In this document: positions 39,901 through 52,188 of the stretch, in pieces
Layout of the letters: each line of letters opens with the position of its first letter
Numbering within the stretch: position 1 is the first letter of the stretch
Source of the DNA: Rhea pennata
Lineage: Eukaryota > Chordata > Aves > Rheiformes > Rheidae
DNA: 64,000 bases
Reading direction: 5' to 3'
Assembly: GCF_028389875.1 (NCBI RefSeq)
Contig: NC_084702.1
Coordinates: 54,098,053 to 54,162,052, forward strand
Translations under genes and position numbers: made by a program
Notes under the pieces: generated by a model
What the model saw: the letters and a program-made list of their open reading frames with translations, nothing else
Database searches by the model: none
What the model was told of the DNA's origin: nothing

Positions 39901-42900
39901 GCAGTGGTCACCCTGAGTAGTATCTGGGAGAGCCCCCAACAACCTGAAGCGTGAGTCAGATGTTGGACAGAGTCCTGCTTTTCTCCATACAGTGCAATCT
40001 GTCCAAGCCTGTACTTCTGCTGAAACATGTGCTTACATCAGAACTAAGCAGAAGTCAAAATAATTGAGTTACATTCTCACTAAATTTTACATACAGTAGA
40101 AATATTTGAACAATATAGTTTTCAATAATTTCAATAAATAAATATTGCTTTCATAGCAGTGAATAGACTTATTGCAATAATTGACTCAGCTGATGTTTCA
40201 CAGTGATTAAATTCACTTATACATGTTGTAAACTCATGTAAGTAGGTAAATTCATCTCATTTCTATAAATACATCTGGGAAACTTTACGATACAAAAAAA
40301 AAAACTCTTGAGAGTTTCTTCAGTGAAAGATGTTGTATGCCAATAAGAAAGATAATTGCCACTGATAGCATATTTTGCTTTGCATATTCTATAACAACAT
40401 TCTTATATAACCAAATATAAAAAGGCAGTGACAGCAGATCCCGTCCTCTCTCCTTCTCTTCCATCACAACGCTAACCTGTGGCACTGTTATTTTAAGGCA
40501 CTGTATTTGAGACAAGATGCACAAAGGCATTAATACTTTTATGTTAAGAGTAGGAAAGTGAGAACAATGAAGCAGCTTAAGAAATTGATAATCTTTAGAA
40601 AATGGATAAAAGTTGTAAAGTGTAAAAGTTTTGCAAGGAGACTTTACCTTTACGTACAACCCAAAGCTGTATTCTTCCACATCAATATTAAATTTTAATG
40701 ATGTCAGTAACATCTTGGCACAGAAAGCAGCCAATATTCTACTAAAGTAAAATGCATGTTTTTAAAAATATTAATGTTTAGATAAAGGGATTTGGACATT
40801 GGTTTCTTGAAGGCCAGCTCAAGACCGACAAGAATTTCCAGGATAGTCAAGATCCATCTAAATACAGGGTACTCTTCCTCAGCCTAATCTTCTTCACATG
40901 ATAGAGAGCAGTACATAGATCAAACTTCCCAGTTCAGCGTACAGCCAGCCTTTGACTACTCTGGTTTAAAAATGGAGCACATCTCTGATAAAAATACTGC
41001 TACCAAAATTGTATTTCCACTTATCTTTTAGGATGAAGTTTAGTATGCTAGAATTCAAGATACAGAAAACACAGGCATTCGGCTACCCACAGGATACCAC
41101 TCTTCATTCTTAGAAAGGCTCCTGCTGACAGCCAAAGAAGTCTCACTTCACCACAGCAAAAGAGAAGAAGAAAAGCCTCCTACAAAATGAATGCCTTCCT
41201 CCGTTTTCCAGGTGGTCTCTTTCTTTATATCCTTTTTATACTGTAAGCTACCAAGGGACAAGGAATGTCTTTCTAGTTGCTTGTCTAGACTGTGCCTAAT
41301 CTAGTGCTCCGCAAATGTACACAAGCGAGCTCTTAGCTCGTCTCAGCCCCAGCCAGCAGCCTGTGCACAGCGTCTCGCTCAGCACGAGCTCTGCTTTTCC
41401 ACCTCACCAGCACAAGGAGCTCGGTTTAAATCTGAATTGTGGCACATCACAGATGTATCCTGAAAGCAGCAGTAAAAACACCTATCTAACAACAGAGTGC
41501 ATCACCCCAGAGCATTCCCAAATGGCCATGCAAGCCTTTACCTATCTGCTAGGAATGCTAATAATTAGCAGTGAATAGAACTGTGGCTTGCATATCTACG
41601 AGAAATTTTACTGGGATCACCTTATTTGGGTAACAAGATAACCTCCCTTCTTGAACCAAACAGGACTAAAATGAAAAGTCATTTCCAACATAATCACAGA
41701 CATTAAGAGGAAGGCTTGCTTTGTACTTGGTGGCACGAGCAAGTCAGTAATACCTCATCCACTTGCTTTCGTAATTGCATTTCTCTCCCCACACCGCAGT
41801 GCATCCAGGTGTTTCTTCTCATCAAAGCAGAGTCTGAATGCTCTCTTGAGTGCAAAGAGAGTCCTTCTGGGAGCATATTTAACACATATAGGAATTTAGT
41901 GCTGGTTCATTTAGTCTCTTTGAAGATTATGGTTAGAGTTCTTTACATCAAATGCCCTGGGTCTGTGTGCATCAATAATGGAGAATTACATTCATAGTGT
42001 TTCACAACATATTGCATGGACAAACACATATCTATTTCACACTTTGAAAGACTATTTATCTAAACTGGAAGAGCTGGAGAAGAAAACTATACCATAGACT
42101 CAAAGGAAATACTCCTTTTGATGGCTGCTATTTTGAATGGCAGACAAACTTTGTTTATAGGATGCTCTGCAATCTGAAGGAGAATTTCAACAAAAATCTT
42201 TGGTGAAGTTTAGCAATCGTTTATGACAGGTAAAAGTAGTGTATCATTTTTGCACAAAAGTTCTTTGCATTGGAAAGGTTAAATCAATCACTTGCACCAT
42301 ATCATTTCATATTCATCTGATGTGCATTACTTAAAAAACAAACCCCCTCATATTTACTGAAATAAAACAAAGTTCATCTGTCTCAAAGATGACAAAACCC
42401 CATTTTATTCTTTTCCTTAGAGCAAAAAAACAAGATACTTTATTTCACTGAACTTCTTTCCATACAATAAAGTATTTTTAAATTATAACAAATAATCTTG
42501 CTACAGTTCAAGTATTTGAACACCACCGTTCTTTCTTAGCAAGATAGTCTGCTTACTTCTATGAAGGAACACTGATTCAGAAATTACATTCCCATTTGAA
42601 ATCTGAACTTGATCACTGCATGTAAAAAATTAAAAAATCTCTCTCTCTCTCTCTTTTCCAGTTTTACTCTGCACTTGGCAGAGTTTTGGGGATTACCAAT
42701 TGCATAGTTTAAATTGATGAGCCGCCTGCTTTACCTGATGTTACCTTATTCTAACATGACTTACTCTAAGTCTTTCTCCAGACTCTGCCAGAGAGGACCA
42801 AAATCAGGAGTAAAGCTGAAGCTGAAAAGGAAGCAAGCATTTATGAGACTGAAGAAAGAAAAGGAAGAGGAAAGCCAGTCTATGCATTTTTTCTGCCCTT

Positions 42901-43100
42901 GCTTTAAAAACTACTAGTTGCACCACCACTAATGTTATCAGTAGAGCAGACACTCTCCTATCCAGCCACACAACCCTCACTTTCTTAAATTCTCTCTGCA
43001 CACAAAATATAGCGGGTGCTCTACCAAAACAGAAAATTTTAAAATGCATTAATACGAGAACAAAAAATAACGTTGCTTTATGGTATTCGGTATTTCTTTA
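33992..43100. other. Intergenic DNA downstream of MSH3, no gene recognised
   Basis: The sequence is AT-rich with scattered intermediate-GC parts (36400-36580, 37400-37560, 41330-41430). It holds an AT-rich microsatellite at about 36806-36850, a TC tract at 42642-42654, and a doubled GACTGCCAGACA at 39635-39658. The longest minus frame, 149 codons at 40285-40734, has no recognisable motif. Extra AATAAA hexamers for MSH3 on the minus strand occur at 42404-42409 and 42439-42444. Confidence 0.55.
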
Positions 43101-43134
43101 GAAATCAAAGTGCAATAAAGCTAAAAGACAGTAT

Positions 43135-43140
43135 TTTATT
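43135..43140 (-). terminator. MSH3: Probable MSH3 poly(A) signal (AATAAA)
   Basis: The first canonical AATAAA on the minus strand after the MSH3 stop codon lies about 310 bp downstream. This would give a 3' UTR of roughly 330 bp, with cleavage expected 10-30 bp further on. Two later hexamers at 42439-42444 and 42404-42409 are possible distal sites. Which is used cannot be told without transcript data. Confidence 0.5.
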
Positions 43141-43450
43141 AATAAAAGTATTACCTAATAATTTAGCAACATAATTTTCATGTTTCTTAAACATGTTATA
43201 AGCTTAATCCAATAAACATTTTGTAATTAAGCAGAAGGATGGGAAAACATTTTGGAAAAGTAATGGGGAAGGAGAAAATTACATACAATCAGGAAGTGGA
43301 TGCTAGGCTTCGTATCACAATGCTCTTATCTCTCAAAAGGTAGAAAAGTCAACTCAATGCATCTAGAATTTAACTCTGATAGAATCTGTTACTCCCAGAC
43401 CTACATTTTACATTTCCACTATCTTCCATTTTCAAGCAGGATTTGGAGAA
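43141..43450 (-). other. MSH3: MSH3 3' untranslated region
   Basis: This is AT-rich sequence between the MSH3 stop codon and its first AATAAA signal. No coding continuation and no recognisable repeat is seen. Its extent depends on which poly(A) signal is used. Confidence 0.5.
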
Positions 43451-43559
43451 TTAAAAACTGTCCTTTCTTTCATCTTCAGGTTCACACCCACTTATCCATT
43501 TCTGTAGTTCCTGAGAATCATTTATTTTCCATACTTCGGAAAAAGACTTCAGCTTTTTT
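43451..43559 (-). CDS. MSH3: MSH3, last coding exon
   Basis: The exon completes an AG|A arginine codon from the previous exon and then encodes KKLKSFSEVWKINDSQELQ, then KWISGCEPEDERKDSF and a TAA stop. It aligns with the mammalian C-terminus (KRLKYFAKLWTMHNAQDLQ then KWTEEF). The upstream part is well kept, while the last dozen residues differ, as is usual for MSH3. The acceptor is unusual: nine T, seven C, then AG, and the exon itself starts with six A. Splicing phase matches the exon at 46700-46874 exactly. This tail follows the ATPase/dimerisation region that contacts MSH2. Confidence 0.93.
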
Positions 43560-46500
43560 CTGGGGGGGAAAAAAAAACAGGGACAATTTCGTAATTTAAA
43601 CTCAAACCTTGAAAGCCATACCATCATTTGCAAAATTTTATACACAGTTAAAAATAGCAGTATGCATAGCTCAAAGCACTGAGAGCCATATACGGTAAAC
43701 AATCAGTTAAGGTTTTCTTCTATTTGTATTACAGCTCTAGGATAGTCAATGTAATTTTACAAATAACCTATAGGATCAGAAGCATAAACAAAATGAAACA
43801 GAAGAGTCAACAGAAGTAAAACAAGAAGGCAAATAAACAGTATTCTAGTTTGTACAGATACAGATGTTCAGCATTCAGTTCTCCTATAAATTTGCACCGT
43901 TAGAATCCGTAAGAAAATTAAGGGAAATTGCATTTTCAAGATCAGTTAATATAGACATGCTTCTGTATGTTAAGATTTAAGAAAGACTGTTAAGAGTTGT
44001 AATAAACAACAATAAGACATTTAAAATGGGTTAGCACACATTCCTGATGAGAGAAGATGTCAAGACTGGATGGAATTACCCAGTGGATTTTGTTAAATAA
44101 TATGAAAGTAATTACAAATAAATGACAAGGTAATTGGCCTGTGGGCATCATAGCACACTATACTGCTACGTACAGGTCTGAGTTTGGTTCCCAAGATCAC
44201 ATCTGTATTTCTAGACAGGAAGCCATTAAGTTCCTGTGGTGAGGAAGGAACTTTGGTCCATGGGACTTGACCTCGCCTGTGCAGGCCAGATGCTCACTGT
44301 TTAGGCTCAATGGTAAATTACATATTTTATTCTCTCCTTCTTAAGAAATATTTTTATCAGCCCAGAAGGCAAGTACTTTTCTTCTTTAATAAAACACGCA
44401 ACTGTAAAATGCTGTGAAGCAATAAAACTATTGCAATATATTAGAATCAGCCTAACAATTTTGTCCTTAAAACACAGCAAAATACAAAATAAAACCATAG
44501 ATTAAAAAAACACATCATTTTTTGATAGTTTTTATTTATTACCACAGATACACCACAATAAACCTCATACGCATTTTAAAATTGGTTATGCCTCTTTTGG
44601 GTAGGAGCTACATAAAAATACTTTGATGTTTACATCACACTTTGACAACAAAGGAAATAAAGAGGAATATATGAAAGAAAGTATTTTTATCATAAGCTTC
44701 ACAGAACAACTGGAAGAATTAAAAATTTTGTAATAGAAAAATTTATGCACTGTGAAGTCATCAGACACATCTGATATTTTGTAATTTTTCACGGACGCAA
44801 GGTTGAGGTTCTTACATAGATGCACGAAGGTAGCTATAAAGCGCACAAAAGAGATTTATGGTGAAGGGCTGAGCCGGCGCAGTGACATAACGCACAGGAC
44901 TGGCAGCTCCGTGCAGTTGGTGCTGCTGTCCCGGGGACCCCGGCAGCCCCCTGGCAGCTCCAGGGGGAGGCACGAGCAGCACCCGCTCTAAAAGAGGGAG
45001 GCCGGTGCAGCAGGCGATGCTGCAGCTTCGCAGCCACCCGAACTCCGCACTCCGCCAGCGTGCCAGCCGCTGCCAGAACGAAGAGTCTCCCGTCCCCTCT
45101 CACTCCAGCCCGTCCCTTTGCCGAGCAGCGCTGCCCTTCTCTCGGAGGGGGCGCAGCGAGCCCCTTGCAGCAGCCGCAGCCCGCAGGGACGACCTCCTCT
45201 CCCAGCCACAGCAGCCCGCAGCCCAGGCGGCAGCGAGCCGTCACCTACCCGGGATTCAAATCCTGGTGTCCTGTGTCCTGACTCATCACTGTTGTAGATT
45301 AAATATTTGTTCTTTTTTTCCCCACTTTACAAAATACAAGCATACTACACACCAAAAGCTCAAATACAGATGGTAGCTTACGTATTCAAAAGCTGCAAAA
45401 CACTCAAGTCCCCCAAGTGAAATTACCTAGTCAGCCTGAGCTCTACCCCTCTGTGTGCACTGCAGAAAGTCTTCTAATTACATGATCACATACTATATTT
45501 TTTTGCATATAGGTTTTGCACGCAAAAAACTCTCTTTTTAGCAATGGATGCATTCTAGAGCTCTACTTGTACCATAGCCAAGCAATATCCTAACATGGCT
45601 TTGTCAGATCAAAGGAAGATAAACCAAATGGACACATTTTATTGTTTCACATGTCAATCTGATTGCACAAAAACATTGGCTTTGCCATTCATATCGTCAT
45701 CTTTCTGGAGCATAACTTTTTCTTATTTTCAGAACCCCATGCCTCTTACAGCAACAGAGTTAAGACACTGAAAATATATTTCTCAGAAATAACGTTCCAT
45801 AATTTACAAAAGTAAAACAAGTTATTATCAATAAACTGTCATATATCTTCAATATAGTGTTCTTATTTTGCTTTCTTAAAGAGATAAAAATTGGCTGTAA
45901 GCTCTAGACACTGTTGCACTCCAAACGAACTGTCTGCAGCTACAAATAATTAGTATTTAAAATCTTCTCTTACACAGTACTGCTGCTAGGATTATTTGTG
46001 CCCATCAGGCAAGAAAGGTCTCGATTTATTATATTCCTAAAGAACTACTTGAATTTTACGGATAGGGCTACCACTAAAAATAGCAGCAATAAAAAATTCA
46101 GTGGAAATGCATATAACCATTAAGCTTTCTACATCTAAATTGTGTAGGACGTACAAAAGTGATGCTATTTGATATATAAGAGAATTTTCATTACTAGTCT
46201 GATATTTAAGGTATATACGTCCCTAAATGAAAACCAGTTCTCAGAGAAGTATTAAAATCTCCAGACTTCCAGTATAATTCTGTATATGTGCAGCACAATC
46301 AAAATCTGCCATAAATATTTAAAGTTAAACCAGAAGCACAATTATCAGTGCTCCCTTCTATACTGTAGTCTACAAATACAGTTTCAAATTCCAAAGCAAA
46401 TAATACACTTAATAAATTAAACCTATTTTTACTATCGCTGGTAAGAATAAAAATAAGTATTACATGGTAAAATCATACAAAATTATTTCAATAATTTAAT

Positions 46501-46699
46501 CTAAACCTTTCCTTGAAATGGATAGTACAATTTATTAAATATTTTTTGAATATTTTGTTTCATTTTCTCCTCCCTAAAGTGTTGAAAGATATCTGAAGCA
46601 GCTCTTAGTGTTCTTTTTCTCTAAACATCCAATGTGAAATGCTCTTCCACTCACATCTGCAAGTTTCATTAGAAGAAAGAAAACTGCAATTGTTCTGAC
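43560..46699 (-). other. MSH3: MSH3 last intron, 3140 bp
   Basis: The intron has GT...AG ends, with the donor AAAAG|gtcaga at 46699 and the acceptor beside position 43560. It contains a GC-rich islet (44867-45255) preceded by a TATA-like box. At 44130-44290 there is a stretch with a weak tRNA-like B-box (GTTTGGTTCCC), which might be an old SINE but is too diverged to name. Confidence 0.85.
44867..45255. other. Orphan GC-rich islet inside MSH3 last intron
   Basis: Nearly 400 bp of GC-rich, CpG-containing sequence interrupts an AT-rich intron. A TATAAAGC sequence lies about 25-30 bp to its left on the plus strand (44835-44842), the spacing expected between a TATA box and a start site. Both strands are open over more than 70 codons (minus 44834-45244; plus 45005-45376), but neither translation was recognised and GC-rich DNA is often open by chance. 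It may be an antisense or intragenic promoter, or a decayed repeat. Confidence 0.35.
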
Positions 46700-46874
46700 C
46701 TTTTCATGTTCACCAATTCCTCCAACTCCTTTGATTTGTGAGCTGCCTTCTTCAAGATTTCTTCAGGAACATCTGCTAGTTTGGCAACATTTAGCCCATA
46801 ACTCCTTGCGCTGACTCCTTTAGTTATTTGATAAAGAAAAGTGATAAATTCAGGATCCTCTTCATCCTCAGATC
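46700..46874 (-). CDS. MSH3: MSH3, penultimate coding exon
   Basis: The exon encodes an acidic start (SEDEEDPEF), then [40 protein letters not shown] and LEELVNMK, ending two bases into an arginine codon. The [18 protein letters not shown] block is the conserved MutS C-terminal segment that follows the ATP-binding site and supports MSH2-MSH3 pairing. The acceptor is ttctttag|GATC and the donor AAAAG|gtcaga. It aligns with mammalian MSH3 ([20 protein letters not shown]) nearly without change, while the acidic linker before it differs. Phases fit both neighbouring exons. Confidence 0.96.
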
Positions 46875-47435
46875 CTAAAGAATAAAACCAAAATCAAAAA
46901 ACTATTATATTAATGGAGTGTAATGGTCTGAACACTGAAATGACTGAGACGGTGGTCTCATTATCATTCATAGCTCACATGAGATTAATTCCATTGAAGT
47001 AACACAAAATTGGAAAAATGTTTCCTTGACTCCACCTCATACCTGCATATTATCGGACTGATAAAATGCTTTACTGTAGTTTTACCTGGTGTCTTATCAT
47101 ACAAGAGTGTGTGCCTGTGCGTGCATACATGCAGGCAGGCTATATACTCAGGTTCTTATCCCTGAGGCTGACGAGGCTGTTAACAACTTAGAGTCTTTTT
47201 AAATGTGAAATGGATTATTTGTGCTGTAACCAAAGTATTGCATCTCATGTCTGCCCAGCAATTACAGAATAAAGGAGACATCAGTAATCCTGCAATTAAG
47301 AAGCCTTTAAATACAGCAAAACAAAAAGCTTCTGGCTGTCAGGAAATAGAAAATGCTCAGGAAAAAACAGGTGAGGATGGTGAATCTTCAGTTATGGAAC
47401 CCATCGTCTTTTTCTTTTCCATGACAATAAGATGG

Positions 47436-47489
47436 AGAGCTGTCATTATAAATGAAAGAGTTGTAACATAAGAGCTGTCATTATAAATG
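47436..47489. repeat. Spaced direct repeat, 19 bp x 2
   Basis: AGAGCTGTCATTATAAATG occurs at 47436-47454 and again, without change, at 47471-47489. The two copies are 35 bp apart, start to start. The intervening DNA is not repeated, so this is a short duplication with divergence or a remnant of a longer unit. Confidence 0.85.
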
Positions 47490-48083
47490 TAATGACTCCT
47501 TCTTCCTCTTTAGGCATCCTTGCTACATCCTCCGCTATCCAGGATTTTTGTTGACAGCAGACAAACTATGGCCTCATTCTCTGCCATTCATTCTTCTGTC
47601 TTGTCTTTCAAAAATGCAATTTTGGGGGGAAACAACAGAGATTTCCATAAATGCTGATGACTCAGGTTAACTCAGTCCAAATGATTTAAGTCAAAGTTTG
47701 GAAAAAACATACCATAAAATTCACATTATTAAAATGATTCAAATGTCAAGATAACAGACACAAGAGACAAAAACACAGGCGAAGTAAGAAATGTAAATAT
47801 GTTGTTGCTCCCAGGCTGTGGTACAAGGCTGAAAGCACCATGTCCACTGTGCTTGCCTGAGCAAAAGAGCAAAGGCTGCGTATGGCCTGAAGGTTCAGGC
47901 CAACTAATGTTGAAAGTGCTGATAACAGCACACAAACACAGAAGAATAGGGTTTCATGGAGACAGTATCTGAGGAAGAATAAATATTGAATAACGTTCTC
48001 ATCTCTATTGATCTCATCAGATACTGAAATGTCACAGTTCAACCACTGAACTCTATGTCAAAAGGACATGCTGATGTGCGGAC

Positions 48084-48211
48084 AGGTGATGCTCTTAACT
48101 GGGAACATCAACGTGACTAGACAGTGGTCATCTAAACACAGTATTATAGGTGATGCTCTTAACTGGGAACATCAACGTGACTAGACAGTGGTCATCTAAA
48201 CACAGTATTAT
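48084..48211. repeat. Exact tandem duplication, 64 bp x 2
   Basis: Two identical 64-bp units lie head to tail (48084-48147 and 48148-48211), each beginning AGGTGATGCTCTTAACTGGG and ending CACAGTATTAT. The lack of any difference implies a recent event, a copy-number polymorphism or an assembly artefact. No splice site or exon is affected. Confidence 0.95.
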
Positions 48212-48479
48212 ATTCATGCGTTAGTGCTCCAAGTTAACACACACTTCAGGGATTCCTGCTTCTGAAGTTAAACAGAACACAACAGTCAACTCTCCCTCCA
48301 CTAAACCTCCATCTGAATTTTATGAGCATGTTGCTTATCTGAATGTGTGAAGATAAGCACTCTATAAAATCAGGTTATAGCATGGAAAGGATGAACAGGG
48401 GTTCCTTTTCTGCCCCTTCTGATTCAAGAACCGGGTCTATCAAATGAAGGTACATGTTGTTTTAAAACAGTTTCAAAAC

Positions 48480-48822
48480 AAACAAAAGGAGGTGATTCTT
48501 CACACAATGCAGAATTAAATTTTGGAGCTCCTTGAGACAATATAATAAAGATGCTAAAAGTATACATGTATCCACAGGGAAAACTAACAGCCTCATGGAA
48601 GAGAAATCCATTGAAGATTATTAAAAAGCAGAAATCTCACCTGAGTATTGAGGCTCCCTGAACAGCTAGTATTTGGATACAATGAAATCTTTTAGAGAAA
48701 TAGTCACCATATGTTTGATATATTTTTATACTCCTCCCTAATCCTAAGTATTTGGCTACTGTGAAAAGGATATTGGGCTGAGTGAATCTTTGATCTGCAG
48801 CAGCTCAGTCATTCTTATATTA
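48480..48822 (+). mobile_element. Old CR1/L3-like LINE 3' end
   Basis: The stretch follows the order of words found in the 3' untranslated region of amniote CR1 elements. These are GGTGATTCTTCACACAATGC, then TTTTGGAGCTCCTTGAGAC, then a TCATGGAAGAGAAATCCATTG segment given here as TCATGGAAGAGAAATCCATT, then GATATTGGGCTGAGTGAATC, TTTGATCTGCAGCAGCTCAG, and finally a CATTCTTATATT end. It is inserted antisense to MSH3. It contains no coding potential and is heavily diverged, which suggests insertion long before the passerine radiation. Confidence 0.7.
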
Positions 48823-48998
48823 ATTGAGAGAGACATGGATGTTCAGTTTTGAATCCCCCCCCCCAAATATGAAATATAAGCTGATACTCTAGTGAGCTTA
48901 GCTGTATCATTTTATATTCAGGTTTAAATTACCATTCCAATTTTACATCTTCTGCCTATACCTATAGTGCCAGAATCTCAAATGTATTTATACTGTAC

Positions 48999-49128
48999 CT
49001 TTTTGTTCACCACTTTCCTCCTCATTCACCAAGAAAGCCATGTGGTAATTACCAACTTTTTCTGGATACACCTTTTCTAGCTCACAAACTGAGGGATAGT
49101 GAGTGACAAACAGTGTCAGTGATTCCAC
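48999..49128 (-). CDS. MSH3: MSH3 exon with switch histidine (H-loop)
   Basis: The exon encodes VESLTLFVTHYPSVCELEKV, then YPEKVGNYHMAFLVNEEESG and EQK, ending one base into a glycine codon. TLFVTHY is the conserved MutS ABC-ATPase segment containing the switch histidine that contacts the ATP gamma-phosphate in the partner active site. The acceptor is ttgcag|GTG and the donor AAAAG|gtacag. It matches mammalian MSH3 (SLTLFVTHYPPVCELEKNY, GNYHMGFLV) closely, and phases agree with both neighbours. MSH3 with MSH2 forms MutS-beta, which recognises insertion/deletion loops. Confidence 0.97.
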
Positions 49129-49621
<493 letters not shown>

Positions 49622-52160
49622 TTAAATAAGGGCTTACAAGCATTCCCCAAGACAGCAAAGTATACTGACCCTGGGGGCACCTTGGGGAGGTTAGGCTTTA
49701 GGGACAGCAGAGAATATTTCTGTACCAGCAATAATCTAGTCCCAAGGTAAATTCCTCATCCCACATAACTACAGGAGTTAAGAAAAAGGAGCTAGACAAG
49801 GAGGTTTTCTTGGCATGCAATTCTATCTTGACAAACCGTACAAGGACCCTGGGAATTCAGATCAGCCAGCTATCTAGCACAGATAGCTGTGAAAATGAAT
49901 GTTTCTTCTTAAATCAGAGTTTAGTCCTTTGTTTTCTTTAAATGCTTATGTCACCTGCTATTATCAGTTATTAGCATTTCCATGCAGAAATACAGCGTAA
50001 GCTCACGTGACTGGGCATTTGTACATCCAGATACACCTTAGCTCTTTCAGGAAGTAACAAAATAACAGTGATTTCTTCCAATTATAAAGGTATACAATCT
50101 CACTAGTATGTCTAAAGATAATTTTAAGAGAAAGAAATTTAACTCCCTTCATCCTCTTACACAACTGTACTCGAACTTACCAACCTCCATATGGTTAACG
50201 GTTCTCCTCTGCTCTACATATGTGCCCTCCCATGCATATGCACACACGTGCACAAATTCTTTTATGTTTCATACAAGTTTAAGACTGTTCTAGAGTCACT
50301 CAACCTTCAGCCCTCATATGCTATTTCAAATTGTGAAATTGCATTTTTCATCTCTGAAACCTGTTGGTATTTCACCTTTTTTCTTTTGCAGTGTTTTTTG
50401 TCTATCCAATAAAATACTCTTTCTACCTGGAAGAGAAAACATTTCCTTCTTCTACATACGTTTTTCAATTATGTTAATTACATTACAACATCACTTTTGA
50501 GATAAGTTATCATTAGTTGGCCACTGAGCATGGCTGTAAAAACGGTCTGTTCATTCTCATCAGCCAACAGAATAATTACCTACAAGTTGCACCAATTTAA
50601 TGCAGACTCCAACTCCAAGGCTTAGTATACATTAAATTTTCAAATAGAGCAGCTGGCTACGACAGTATTTAAAGCCAATGAAAACCTTTAAAGAGAGTCC
50701 CAATATAGCTTTTTCTCTAAGTCTTTTGCTGCATCTCTAATGCAGTTGTGTCCATTGCCTACAGAAGCACCAGCAAGACCTAATCGTTTTATGTGGATCT
50801 TACAATCGTCAGGAGTAAGCGATCACCTACATCAAAAACTAGCCAGCTGGACACAGTAAAATTATGTTTTCTATATACTCTCCAGTTCCTGCCCTTAAAA
50901 CTTGGTACACTGGCATGCATAACTTAGCAATATGCAAGCCTTCAAGCACAAATGAACTAATTTTGGCTGGAGATGGGCATCACGATTCAATGAGCAGGAC
51001 GAGTGTTTACGTAAATTACTTTTTTGAACACCTATGTATCTGCATACTCACAGCAGGTATGCTCCAAAATGCTCTGAAAGAAAGGTGATTTTGCACACAA
51101 ACTAATTAAACTTTACATTAGTTTTACTGAATTAAATATGTAATTCCAGATATCGAGACATTCTGAAATTAACGTTTTATTAAGCCACTCACCACCATAA
51201 TCATTTTAAATGCCTTAAATATGCACTGAGTTGTTAGGAACTGCGAATATATTACTGAGTTTCTTAAAGCGGTTTTCCCCTGTCCTGTTTCATAGTTTGC
51301 TTCAGTCAACATCATGTACTACTGCAAAATTAAACAACATACCCTTTATTGCAACATTGTGCAAATCTACATATAAATTAGACCTGTCTTTGATACTTTT
51401 AACTACAAATAAATTTCCCAGAAAGACAGTACTTTTTATGTCTAAGCAACCTCTGGCTCCATACTGGGCAGCTTTAACCTTAATTTCCAAACCTAGCATT
51501 AGTAGTAGTATTATTTTCTTTTTAATTTGGTTTTTCATTATTGGGATAGCATCTATACAACCAACCAGTCTGTTCCATATGTATGATGATTACACTGAGA
51601 ATTCTCAGTTCTATTTTTTTCTTGGATTGCATCATTTCCATAGAGCCCTCAAAATCATTTAGCCATTCTGAATCTAATTTGCAATCACAGAAACAGTTGC
51701 CAGAACTTCCTCACTAAATGGTCAAGATACAAGCAGAAACAAGTATTATCTTCCTCTTGTTGTTAACAACAGCTGTAAAACAAGCCTTTCTTTTCAGCAT
51801 CTTAAATATTCAAATCCAGCTCAGGCTTATTTACAGATTAGAAAAAAACCCTTGTAAATTTTTAAATGCCATAAAAACTCTTAAATGTCATTCTTAAAAA
51901 GGGATAAAATTGCTCTTTCTGCCTCTGCATTTGAGAATCCTGTACGAATCACACTTCCTTAAAAATTAAGTGATAAGCAGTATTGTCCCAGAAATAAGGA
52001 GAGACAATTGTTTTATGTGGATGATTGCATTTAGAATGTTAATGGTTAATATGCATCAAGGTATTGTTCTCTCAGTGTATGCTATATAATTAATGATACA
52101 ATAAGTATTTGAGTCAAAACACCTATGGCTTAAACAATTGTTTTTATTAGAGTTTAAGTC

Positions 52161-52188
52161 AGTAGTAGTAGTAGTAGTAGTAGTAGTA
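52161..52188. repeat. (AGT)n trinucleotide microsatellite, about 9 units
   Basis: A perfect AGT/TAG repeat of 28 bp in the large MSH3 intron, long enough to vary between individuals. Confidence 0.95.

Larger units (their letters stand above)
46875..48998 (-). other. MSH3: MSH3 intron, 2124 bp, with duplication and old LINE
   Basis: This intron separates the switch-histidine exon from the penultimate exon. It contains a CR1/L3-like LINE end (48480-48822), an exact 64-bp tandem duplication (48084-48211), a 19-bp direct repeat pair (47436-47454 and 47471-47489) and a ten-C run near 48855. The plus-strand open frame at 47205-47471 and the minus frames near 47729-48042 have no recognisable motifs. 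Confidence 0.85.

Noticed and set aside
40285..40734. 149-codon minus-strand frame
   Set aside because: It is hydrophobic and phenylalanine/leucine-rich in AT-rich DNA, ends in a run from a poly(A) tract, and shows no recognisable motif or splice context.
44130..44290. Possible old tRNA-derived or core SINE
   Set aside because: Only a weak B-box-like GTTTGGTTCCC was seen. No A-box or family-specific tail could be aligned.
51231..51662. 143-codon plus-strand frame in the large MSH3 intron
   Set aside because: It is a low-complexity hydrophobic frame in AT-rich DNA with no recognised family and no flanking signals.
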